In this document: positions 26,108 to 33,356 of the stretch, one piece after another
How positions within the stretch are numbered: position 1 is the stretch's first letter
Layout: each line of letters opens with the position of its first letter
Source of the DNA: Methanolobus sp.
Lineage (GTDB): Archaea > Halobacteriota > Methanosarcinia > Methanosarcinales > Methanosarcinaceae
Direction: 5' to 3'
DNA: 38,655 bases
Assembly: GCF_030682845.1 (NCBI RefSeq)
Contig: NZ_JAUXNK010000048.1
Coordinates: forward strand, 1 to 38,655
The notes under the pieces: generated by a model
Seen by the model: only the letters and a program-made list of their open reading frames with translations
What the model was told of the DNA's origin: nothing
The model's database searches: none
Made by a program: the position numbers and the translations under genes

Positions 26108-26839
26108 ATGATCCTAGAGATAATCATATTATTGCTAGCGTTGCTGATACTGCTGGTCCTGTTCGTCTCATTCCATGTACTGCTTGAGGCAGATAAAACA
26201 GGGAAACAAGCATATTATAAAGTAATAATAAAATGGCTCTTCCTGAGTTACACTGTCAACACCCGTATGATGGGCGGCCCGGGTGAGCCTGCCAGGGGTG
26301 AGATAATCGGGGAGGGTGTACCGTGTAAGGTCCGTGAAGGCGCCCAGTCCGAGGCCTGGGACAAAGACCTCTCTCAGGGAAAGATTCTCGGGGCCGAGTC
26401 CACGGAAGACCAAAAGCCTGCTGATGAAGACATTATAGGTCTGGAAGAGGAAGAAGGACAGAAATGGACTTTCAGAAAGATAGTCAATCTTGCCCGGATG
26501 CTTCTAAGTCCTGTGCTCCGGCTTGTTGAAGATGTCCTTAAGGCTATCCACATATCCGAGATAAAATTTAATATTCTCTATGGTTTCGATAATCCTGCCG
26601 ATACAGGCATGGCAAGCGGTTATGTATATGCGCTTAGAGGCTACCTGAATGCACAGTATGAGAGAATCAGGTTATATGCCGAGCCTACCTTCACCGAGGA
26701 GAAGATGGATATGCATATGCTTGCTGATGTGAGTTTCAGGGTTGTGAGCCTGTTACCTGCTCTGGTGACATTCCTGCTCAACAGAGATGTAAGGCGGGTC
26801 TCATGGGCGCTTATCAGGAAAAAGGAGCTTCCTGGTTGA
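26108..26839 (+). CDS. DUF2953 membrane-associated protein, partner of GerW/YtfJ
   Basis: This encodes 243 residues. The N-terminal helix (residues 2-26, ILEIIILLLALLILLVLFVS) anchors the protein. A charged linker follows, then the conserved C-terminal part with ISEIKFNILYGFDNPADTG and YVYALRGYLNAQ, typical of DUF2953. The family commonly sits beside YtfJ. The start has GGGGGTGG upstream. It is the last chromosomal gene before the provirus: only 83 bases separate its stop from the integrase start, and its 3' end is intact. Confidence 0.83.
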   Translation: MILEIIILLLALLILLVLFVSFHVLLEADKTGKQAYYKVIIKWLFLSYTVNTRMMGGPGEPARGEIIGEGVPCKVREGAQSEAWDKDLSQGKILGAESTEDQKPADEDIIGLEEEEGQKWTFRKIVNLARMLLSPVLRLVEDVLKAIHISEIKFNILYGFDNPADTGMASGYVYALRGYLNAQYERIRLYAEPTFTEEKMDMHMLADVSFRVVSLLPALVTFLLNRDVRRVSWALIRKKELPG

Positions 26840-26842
26840 AGT

Positions 26843-26872
26843 ACTCTACTTAAAGCACTCTACTTGAGTGCT
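26843..26872. repeat. Direct and inverted repeats at the provirus left edge
   Basis: ACTCTACTT occurs twice (26843-26851 and 26857-26865), and AGCACTC-TACTT-GAGTGCT (26854-26872) is a 7-base stem. The repeats lie between the last host gene and the integrase gene. They may be integrase binding sites, part of the attachment site, or a terminator. The other attachment site is outside the window. Confidence 0.45.
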
Positions 26873-26899
26873 AATGTTTAATACCAATGTATAATTAGG

Positions 26900-26924
26900 A
26901 TGCTATCATAGAAAGTGATAGCAT
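26900..26924. promoter_or_regulatory. Inverted repeat covering the integrase start
   Basis: ATGCTATCA (26900-26908) and TGATAGCAT (26916-26924) are perfect 9-base arms with a 7-base loop. The right arm covers the GTGAT ribosome site remnant and the first two bases of the integrase ATG. It may be an operator or an RNA hairpin that limits translation. Confidence 0.55.
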
Positions 26925-28107
26925 GAGAGTGAGTGACCTAAAAGTAGACCCCACTATAACCGAGTGGTTTGAAATCAACAACAGCCGACCAAAGACAATT
27001 AAGCTCTATCTTTTAGGAATGCAACACTACACTGAATACATCAATATGACACCGGTCGAACTCATCGAAGAGGCCGAGGTGGATATCGAAACGGGGATGC
27101 TTCCCAAGAAGAGAAGAATAAAAAAGCACATGGTCGGCTTCAGGAAGCACTTGCACGATAGTGGTCTTTCACCAATGTCTGTGCACGGGTATATTGCTGC
27201 AGTCCGGTCATTCTACACAGCACATGAAATAGAGCTCCCTCACATGTCGAGAGAGGGAGCCGGATATAGGCCCAAGAAAGAGAACCTGCGACTTCCGACA
27301 ATCGAGAACCTTCGACACACTCAAAAGATGTGTTCGGTACTTGAGGAAGCTCTTTTGTTATGTGGCATCAGTTCGGGTATGGGTGCAGCCGAACTTGCCG
27401 AGATTCCACTATCTGTTTTCGAGGAAGGCTATGATCCTGAAACAGAAGTGACTGTTCTTGATATGAGAAGAGGGAAAGTGGGTTTTGATTTTGTCACATT
27501 CTTATCCCCCGAAGCGTCCAGGGCGGTTTTGAGGTATATCGACTACAGGAACAGAGCCCCCAAGAATGTATGGCATGTGAAGAAGTTTGAGAAAAGAAAG
27601 ACCACCCCAGGAAGTTACCTTTTTATCACACAAAAGGTCCGGGCAGAATACCTGCAAACCCCCGATGAGAAAGCAAGAAAGATGACATCTGAATCCATTC
27701 AGAAAGTTTATCGGGTCCTGTCAAACCGAGCAGGGTTGGATACTGCAGATGGAATCTATAACATCATCAGAAGCCACAATATGAGAAAGCTGTTCAGTTC
27801 GCGACTGAAGAATGCCGGATGTGATTCTGATCTTGTAGAGTACTTCATGGGGCACACCATCGGCCGCACAAAGGGTGCGTACTATCAGCCGGATATTCCA
27901 AAACTAAAAGAGATCTACATCAAGTTCGTGCCTCATCTCATTGTGTCCGAAGAATTCGAACTCAAGGAAGAGCTCAAGAAGCGCGATGATGAGATAGACA
28001 GGTATGATAGTGTGATGGCAGACATGCAAAGGCAGATAGATGACCTCAGGAAAGGCATGCCTTGGGCAATGGAGCTGGGACACAGGATTGAACCGGTGGA
28101 TGAATAA
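26923..28107 (+). CDS. int: Tyrosine recombinase (provirus integrase)
   Basis: This encodes 394 residues. Residues about 10-105 form the SAM-like core-binding domain. The catalytic domain shows SHNMRKLF (H285, R288), MGHT (H311) and the nucleophile Y320 or Y321 in KGAYYQPD. In place of the usual first arginine (TGLRxxE) the sequence reads SGMGAAE, with G154. A C-terminal charged helix (about 345-375) follows and may act as a coiled coil. It lies at the provirus edge and reads inward, against the late operon. The family catalyses site-specific integration and excision. The missing arginine may be a trait of this archaeal branch or affect activity. Confidence 0.88.
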   Translation: MRVSDLKVDPTITEWFEINNSRPKTIKLYLLGMQHYTEYINMTPVELIEEAEVDIETGMLPKKRRIKKHMVGFRKHLHDSGLSPMSVHGYIAAVRSFYTAHEIELPHMSREGAGYRPKKENLRLPTIENLRHTQKMCSVLEEALLLCGISSGMGAAELAEIPLSVFEEGYDPETEVTVLDMRRGKVGFDFVTFLSPEASRAVLRYIDYRNRAPKNVWHVKKFEKRKTTPGSYLFITQKVRAEYLQTPDEKARKMTSESIQKVYRVLSNRAGLDTADGIYNIIRSHNMRKLFSSRLKNAGCDSDLVEYFMGHTIGRTKGAYYQPDIPKLKEIYIKFVPHLIVSEEFELKEELKKRDDEIDRYDSVMADMQRQIDDLRKGMPWAMELGHRIEPVDE

Positions 28108-28382
28108 TGTTGAAAGGGTATATCAAGAATCATCCGGATAAGTCCAGGGGTTTGTTATAACAGATAGGTATAGTGCAGCGGCCAAAGAATAAGCGCATGA
28201 GCACCTTAAGTTAAATGTAATATATTGATAATATGACAATAGCCAGCACCAACAGTAGGTATATGATCACAGCAAAAAGCACTCTTTGCTGATTGAATAG
28301 CAGCAGATTTGTCATCCCATAACATATTATGTACAAAGAGAGCATCACTTATTTTTTGTCGTTAAGTAAATTGTCTCTCGTT
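28108..28382. other. Spacer between integrase and late operon
   Basis: The 3' ends of the integrase and of the late operon face each other here. It holds one possible small membrane ORF on the minus strand (28211-28315). No convincing terminator hairpin or tRNA is seen. Confidence 0.4.
28211..28315 (-). CDS. Possible 34-residue single-span membrane protein
   Basis: The frame from ATG at 28315 encodes MTNLLLFNQQRVLFAVIIYL and a further hydrophobic run ending YYI. It is the last frame of the late strand, 67 bases after the fibre-type gene. A single membrane helix at the end of a late operon could be a lysis-related protein, but the ribosome site is weak and the call is speculative. Confidence 0.3.
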   Translation of the reverse strand: MTNLLLFNQQRVLFAVIIYLLLVLAIVILSIYYI

Positions 28383-29960
28383 TCAATAAGTAACCAGTGA
28401 ATCCACATGAGCCACCGTTGTGCAGATGGGTGCCTTCCAAAAGTGCAGATCCTGGTTGGAAACCGGGCCCTTTGTGCCGTCCAGTACCTTGGGTGTTCCG
28501 TACCCTGCCAGGGCTATATTCGCGGCCTTGCCTTGGTATTCGACGAGCAGCCACCTGCGGTCGTACATGGCTTCCTGGATGAATAATTGGAAGACGCCGT
28601 TTTCCGGGTTAACCTGGCCCATCAGGTCCCTGTCTGGGACGTTGCTGCTCTCAAGAATTATCTTGTATGCTCCCTTTATGAGCTGGCCGTTCTGGTCCCT
28701 TGCGTAGCCGCTCATGACGACGCCGACCGCGCTTTCCGACCAGCTCTTTGTTATTCTGAATAATGCCGCCCAGAACTCCCTGTATGAAATGGGCAGGGTG
28801 TTGTTCTCTATGTGGTCCGCCCTTAGCCATGTCAATGGCCGGAAGGCGACCGGGACCGTCATCGTCGTCGCTCTCGATATCCTCAAAAAGTCCAGCCGCT
28901 TTGTAAAGGACCGCCCGGACCAGGGCAGGTTTTCGTTTTCTTCGTGGTCTGCTCTTAGCCAGGTCAATGGCCGGAAGAATACCGGGACCCCGACCGGGTG
29001 TGGCGTGTTCGCTGGGTGTTCCAGAATCCTGGTCGGGTTGTCCAGGTACATCGTGTATGTCAGGCCTGTTAAAACCGGGCTGTACCTTCCGTCGCTGTAA
29101 AAGTAAACCCGGGCCCGCCAGTATTTCGGGGTGTACCCACCTGCAAATATCAGGCCACCGTGGCCTGTGTAAAAGTCGGCCGGTGTGCTCGGGCCTAGCC
29201 AGGGCGATATGGCGTCGAGGTCGTCGCTGAACATCAGCCTGGCCTTCAGGCTGGCTCCCTCTACTCCGGTTATGTGGTTTATCTGGACCCGGTCTATGGT
29301 GTTCATATTGTCGTAATGATGCCACCAGTTCTGTACGATGTACCCTTCGCTCTTGAACCGCTCCATCCGGATGTTGCTTATGGTCGCCCAGTTGTTAAAT
29401 AATGCGTCGGTGTTTACGCTGGCGGTGCAGCGGACCCTGAATTTCCAGGAAGTCGATATTATGTTCACCACCTGGTCCGTGACGAGGGCGGACCCGTTCC
29501 TGCTCCAGCGGACCACGCCCTGGTCGTCTATCAATTCTAAAATAAAATGACTGGCATGCAGGTTTATGTTAATATTGAAAGTCATTTTATAAAAGCCGAC
29601 CTCGTCAAAAATAAAAGACTTGCTCTGGTAGGTGGCGTCCACCCGGGTGTATGTGGTGAGGGCTGAAAGGGCCAGGTGGATGGTCTTCGTTCCTGCGTCG
29701 ATGCTGTGGTTTGAGGTTAAAAATCCGCTGTCTACTTCAATGTCGGACCCGTAGGCCGGCTCGACCACCTCTGTCTGGAGGGTAAACCTGCCAAGGGTCC
29801 TACTATAAACGGTGTTGTTTCCTATGGCTTCCCAGGAGAGCTGTTCGGCCAGGCCGGCGTGTACGTTGTGGTGACCAGGCTGGGTCCGGACGATCTGCTG
29901 GTTGGGTTCTGGGTCGCCTCTCCCGGCTATTTCTAAAGGGGCCCCTACGTACTCTGGCAT
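28383..29960 (-). CDS. Provirus tail fibre or receptor-binding protein
   Basis: This encodes 525 residues with no membrane segments. The middle is beta-rich. Residues 325-368 and 369-410 form a tandem duplication built on FRPLTWLRADH, then ENxxLP. A C-terminal part (SGYARDQNGQLIKGAYKIIL, about 417-490) looks like a carboxypeptidase-regulatory/Ig-like domain. Last position in the late operon, beta-rich content and repeats fit a distal tail fibre that contacts the host surface. No close family is recognised. Base use differs from the tail core genes (more CGG, CCG and GGC codons). Confidence 0.6.
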   Translation of the reverse strand: MPEYVGAPLEIAGRGDPEPNQQIVRTQPGHHNVHAGLAEQLSWEAIGNNTVYSRTLGRFTLQTEVVEPAYGSDIEVDSGFLTSNHSIDAGTKTIHLALSALTTYTRVDATYQSKSFIFDEVGFYKMTFNININLHASHFILELIDDQGVVRWSRNGSALVTDQVVNIISTSWKFRVRCTASVNTDALFNNWATISNIRMERFKSEGYIVQNWWHHYDNMNTIDRVQINHITGVEGASLKARLMFSDDLDAISPWLGPSTPADFYTGHGGLIFAGGYTPKYWRARVYFYSDGRYSPVLTGLTYTMYLDNPTRILEHPANTPHPVGVPVFFRPLTWLRADHEENENLPWSGRSFTKRLDFLRISRATTMTVPVAFRPLTWLRADHIENNTLPISYREFWAALFRITKSWSESAVGVVMSGYARDQNGQLIKGAYKIILESSNVPDRDLMGQVNPENGVFQLFIQEAMYDRRWLLVEYQGKAANIALAGYGTPKVLDGTKGPVSNQDLHFWKAPICTTVAHVDSLVTY

Positions 29961-29976
29961 GGTCGTTCTGGTCTCC

Positions 29977-30909
29977 TTATGCGACGTATTTCATGGCAAA
30001 ATACAAGAACGCGGTGCTGTCCGGTGACTGGAGGGACTTGCATAGGTACTTTGTCGTCGCGCTCTGGACGGCTATTACGTCCCCGTCCACCAGGCCGGAT
30101 TCGGCTGAAAACCTGAAAAATAATTCAGACTGGCCTATCGGCTGGAACTTGGCAGAATCGTTGCATATCATCGGCTTTACAAAGTAGACCTTGCCGCTGC
30201 CTGTGCTTTTCAATGCGTAGCCCCTCGTCGGGTCCTGCCAGAACTGGATACCGAGGTCATCCTGTGCTCTAAATGCAAACGGCCGGACGATGGTATAATG
30301 GCGATACGGCTTATTGTCGCCCCTGTTAGAGTTCATCCAACTGTGACCGGAATTTAACCGGGCGTAACAATAAAAATTAGTAAGACCGTCGCTGTACTCC
30401 TTCTGGTTTAAACGCTCTACTGCGCAAATAAACGAAGACTGCAGGTTGTCGGTGGCGTGTGGTTCTGGGTTAGCCATCAATACAAACCCGGTACTGTCGG
30501 TCCATAAGAAATATGTTAATAGTAGGGCCCCCAGGTCAGCCGCAGGGCTGTTGTGACTGCCACGGCCTTCAAAAGATACAAACGTCATGCTGGTATCGTC
30601 TGAACCGGCCGGATATATGCGGTTTATATAATCCCACGACGCTGAAAACGTTACTCTTAGCCCTTTTACTCTGTATGATGCTTCTGAGCTCCCGATAGGT
30701 GCTGTGTTATCATTACAGCTCTCTAATGCTACCCATATATCGTTCGCGTCTCCGGTGTACCTCAGGCACCTTCTTGCATTGCTGTTTGTTGTGCTGGTTG
30801 TCGTCCATGTGTCGTCCCCGTCTACCCAGTCGGCCGAGCTGGCTATTATCTGGTTGGCGATGTCGTTTATCAATGCCGGCAGGGTCTTTGCTCCGCTTGT
30901 AAATCCCAT
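29977..30909 (-). CDS. Provirus distal tail or fibre-type protein
   Basis: This encodes 310 residues without signal peptide or membrane segment. The N-terminus is GFTSGAKTLPALINDIANQI and the rest is rich in aromatic residues and beta strands, with a DGDDTWTTTSTTNSNARRCL stretch. I do not recognise a family. Its place between the baseplate-type proteins and the fibre-type gene suggests a structural role at the tail tip. It is separated by 16-base gaps on both sides. Confidence 0.5.
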   Translation of the reverse strand: MGFTSGAKTLPALINDIANQIIASSADWVDGDDTWTTTSTTNSNARRCLRYTGDANDIWVALESCNDNTAPIGSSEASYRVKGLRVTFSASWDYINRIYPAGSDDTSMTFVSFEGRGSHNSPAADLGALLLTYFLWTDSTGFVLMANPEPHATDNLQSSFICAVERLNQKEYSDGLTNFYCYARLNSGHSWMNSNRGDNKPYRHYTIVRPFAFRAQDDLGIQFWQDPTRGYALKSTGSGKVYFVKPMICNDSAKFQPIGQSELFFRFSAESGLVDGDVIAVQSATTKYLCKSLQSPDSTAFLYFAMKYVA

Positions 30910-30925
30910 TTTTATATCTCTCCTT

Positions 30926-31573
30926 TTATGCTGTTTCGACGTACCAGGATCCGGTTAAAATCCGGCCGCCGTTGTTCAATTCGTCTAGCTCTTTGGCTAC
31001 GTTCTTTTCTACGGTCCCGACCTGGACCGCCATTATGCCGCTTCCCTCTTTTACCTGGGTCTCTCCCTGGTCTATCGAGTCGCCTGTGACCGCCACGGCT
31101 CGCTCTTGTAGCTCGTCACTGCAGTACATTATCTTGCTCCGGAGATCGTACCCGGCCATCAGGTTGCCATCCACGTAGGTTCCCCCGTAGGTTGAGGTGA
31201 TGTATATCTGGGCCACCGTCACCTGGTTGCCGGGGTTCAGCTCCCAGTAATATTCGCCCGGTGGTAATGGCTCGAATATCATGTGTAGGGCCCGGCTCGG
31301 GCCGACCTTGGTGAACAGGGTTTCCTGGATCAGGTTGGCCTTGTCCGGGCCGTCGTATATCCGGACGGGCAGGTCTCGGCCACCGCCGTCGTTCATGGCT
31401 ATGATCAATCTATCAAACCAGTGTTCTGCAGTGAACTTGACCCCGTATGGCAAGCTCAAAAACTGACCGGCTAATATCCCACCGATCCTGGTCTCTAGAA
31501 ATTCGCCGGTTTCCGGCCTGACCTGGACGTATAATATGCCCTGGCCACTGCCTGTTATCTTTCCTACTGTCAT
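30926..31573 (-). CDS. Provirus baseplate-associated protein of unknown fold
   Basis: This encodes 215 residues. The first part is beta-rich (GKITGSGQGILYVQVRPETG) and resembles a jelly-roll-like or carbohydrate-binding domain with LPPGEYYWELNPGNQVTVAQ. The C-terminal part (about 160-200) contains KEGSGIMAVQVGTVEKNVAK. It overlaps the hub gene by four bases (ATGA), so it is translationally coupled. It begins the stretch with higher GC codons, which suggests a module acquired from another source. Confidence 0.5.
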   Translation of the reverse strand: MTVGKITGSGQGILYVQVRPETGEFLETRIGGILAGQFLSLPYGVKFTAEHWFDRLIIAMNDGGGRDLPVRIYDGPDKANLIQETLFTKVGPSRALHMIFEPLPPGEYYWELNPGNQVTVAQIYITSTYGGTYVDGNLMAGYDLRSKIMYCSDELQERAVAVTGDSIDQGETQVKEGSGIMAVQVGTVEKNVAKELDELNNGGRILTGSWYVETA

Positions 31574-33021
31574 TCTGGTGGTTCTCCTCTTGAAAATATG
31601 ATCTTATTGCTGCCATAAACCTCGAAGCGCAAGGCTCCGCTGGTGCTCTTGACTTTGAAATTCTGCATATCTAAGTCTGATTCAGCCGGGCTTGTCCAGC
31701 CTCCTCCACCGCCAGAAATTATCACCCTGTCATTGTCAACAGGCAAAACTATGCTCTCCCCCTGACCGAGGACCCTGGCAGTGATCGTCCCTCCACGGTT
31801 AAGCTCTACAGTGGTTGTTGAGGAACCAACAATAGGGGCTGCTGCAACACCAATCTCCGAGCTTGGCATCGATGTGAGCACATCGTACACAACTGCCTCA
31901 GTATCATCGACTACGTTGGGAGAAACTGAGTAAGATCTAAGTCTACTCTGGCTGAGGTCCCTGTCAGGAACGCATACGATATTCACACTGGAACCATGTT
32001 CGTTCCTGATGTGAGTGATCTCAACTATCCGAACCCAGTTCTCTCCGGTCATTCCAACAGTGTAGAGGGCATTTTCGTATTCTGTCCAGCCATCGAACTT
32101 AGCCAGCTGGTAGAGCTGCAGGTCGTGCCGTTGAGTAAGGTTTGCTGTAATTCTCTTGATAGGGAAATTGAACAAAGAATAGAGTTCTTGGGCTCGCTCG
32201 TCCGCAGACTGCTGACTGCTTACATAGGGAGATGGATATTCCATATACTCTCTTGCTTTAGCGGTTCCACTGGTCACATTCTGGCTCTCTTCTATCCCTT
32301 TGAACCACTGACCTGCTGAGTTGCAGCCGATGGCGTAAATACGATTATATTTGTCCTCTGACGAGTTTACAACAGTAATATCGATGGTGTCATCATCCGC
32401 TCTTTCGAGAACTACAGGCTCCGGCAGGTCCAGACCATCTGTTGCACTGTCTATCTGGTTAGACCTGACGAAATACGCTCTGGATATCCAGACAGGAGAC
32501 TGAGATGTTCCTGCATTGTGCCACTTGACCTCAAAAACGCAATTGTAGTACTCTGCAATATCGTTGATAGCATCCAGCTTTGTCTCATCTGGCTTGAAGG
32601 AAAATTCCTTTTTAGGTATTGCAGGAGGTGGAGTATTGACCTTGTAAGGCTCGATCCCAGTAACTGTCTGCCAATTCACACCACCCAGCAGTTCCTCGAT
32701 GTACCAGTTCACGCTCTCATCTGCAGGTAGTATCAGCAGCTCCTCAGGGACAAACTGTCTTGACAGGAACCAGCCATAGTCATATGCGAATATCCTGACC
32801 ACGGTATCCACGTTCTTTAGCTTGTAAGCTTCGTCTGGTGCAGTAATTCCGTAAAAGACTGTTCTGTCAACACCATCATTATCTTCCAGCTGCACAGGCA
32901 CATCAGTATAGTTTGTAGGGATATCCACATCCGGCATGCTTGCTTCCAGCTGCCAGAAAGCGTCACTTATCGACTTGGATACCCTGATAGAACTCAGAGG
33001 ATAATTGTCCAGGCCTGTCAT
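31570..33021 (-). CDS. Provirus baseplate hub / tail-tip protein
   Basis: This encodes 483 residues. Size, position directly after the tape measure and a small distal-tail-type gene, and the DAINDIAEYYNCVFEVKWHN segment (about 150-170) fit a gp27/Tal-like hub that closes the tail tube. Conserved features such as RVFAYDYGWFLSRQ-type (near 75-90) and LTQRHDLQLYQLAKFDGWTE (about 308-327) are typical of hub domains that pack around the tube. A Gly-rich stretch (ISGGGGGWTSPAE) sits near the end. No lysozyme or peptidase domain is visible. The start overlaps the upstream gene by four bases. Confidence 0.65.
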   Translation of the reverse strand: MTGLDNYPLSSIRVSKSISDAFWQLEASMPDVDIPTNYTDVPVQLEDNDGVDRTVFYGITAPDEAYKLKNVDTVVRIFAYDYGWFLSRQFVPEELLILPADESVNWYIEELLGGVNWQTVTGIEPYKVNTPPPAIPKKEFSFKPDETKLDAINDIAEYYNCVFEVKWHNAGTSQSPVWISRAYFVRSNQIDSATDGLDLPEPVVLERADDDTIDITVVNSSEDKYNRIYAIGCNSAGQWFKGIEESQNVTSGTAKAREYMEYPSPYVSSQQSADERAQELYSLFNFPIKRITANLTQRHDLQLYQLAKFDGWTEYENALYTVGMTGENWVRIVEITHIRNEHGSSVNIVCVPDRDLSQSRLRSYSVSPNVVDDTEAVVYDVLTSMPSSEIGVAAAPIVGSSTTTVELNRGGTITARVLGQGESIVLPVDNDRVIISGGGGGWTSPAESDLDMQNFKVKSTSGALRFEVYGSNKIIFSRGEPPE

Positions 33022-33356
33022 GCAGTATGCCTCACAAAATTGATATTGTAAGTGTACTTCCCACTGCCTTTGATAAGCTCCTTATATCTGATCGGTGGAG
33101 CAATGTAACAGGTTGTGAACGATTCTGAGTCTATGACAAGGGTTCCAGATGAGCCCAGCTTCCCGAGTATATCGGAGATCTCAGTGAAATCCTCTGTGTA
33201 GCACTCGAAGGTCCTGGCAAACTTCTGCTCGGAAGAAGACTGAATATACACTTTGCCTGAAAGCAGAGTTGTTTGTTTGAACGGTGCATCGACTGCTATT
33301 TCAACTTCTTTAATGACCGATAGTGTTACTCCATCAAAAGATACTGCCATTATCAA
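33018..33356 (-). CDS. Small distal-tail-type protein
   Basis: This encodes 112 residues, beta-rich, starting MIMAVSFDGVTLSVIKEVEI. It lies between the tape measure and the hub, the place of distal tail or baseplate wedge proteins in long-tailed viruses. The segment KVYIQSSSEQKFARTFECYT is reminiscent of tail-ring proteins. It overlaps both neighbours by four bases. The family assignment is by position. Confidence 0.55.
   Translation of the reverse strand: MIMAVSFDGVTLSVIKEVEIAVDAPFKQTTLLSGKVYIQSSSEQKFARTFECYTEDFTEISDILGKLGSSGTLVIDSESFTTCYIAPPIRYKELIKGSGKYTYNINFVRHTA

Noticed and set aside
26840-26923. tRNA gene as integration site
   Set aside because: No cloverleaf or T-loop-like sequence is found near the integrase or elsewhere in the window.
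28651-29325. Minus-strand 224-residue frame overlapping the fibre-type gene
   Set aside because: Arg/Pro/His-rich out-of-frame reading of a GC-rich gene; no start site and no homology pattern.
28383-31573. Diversity-generating retroelement acting on the fibre genes
   Set aside because: No reverse transcriptase and no template/variable repeat pair is visible in the window; the only repeat is the internal protein duplication.
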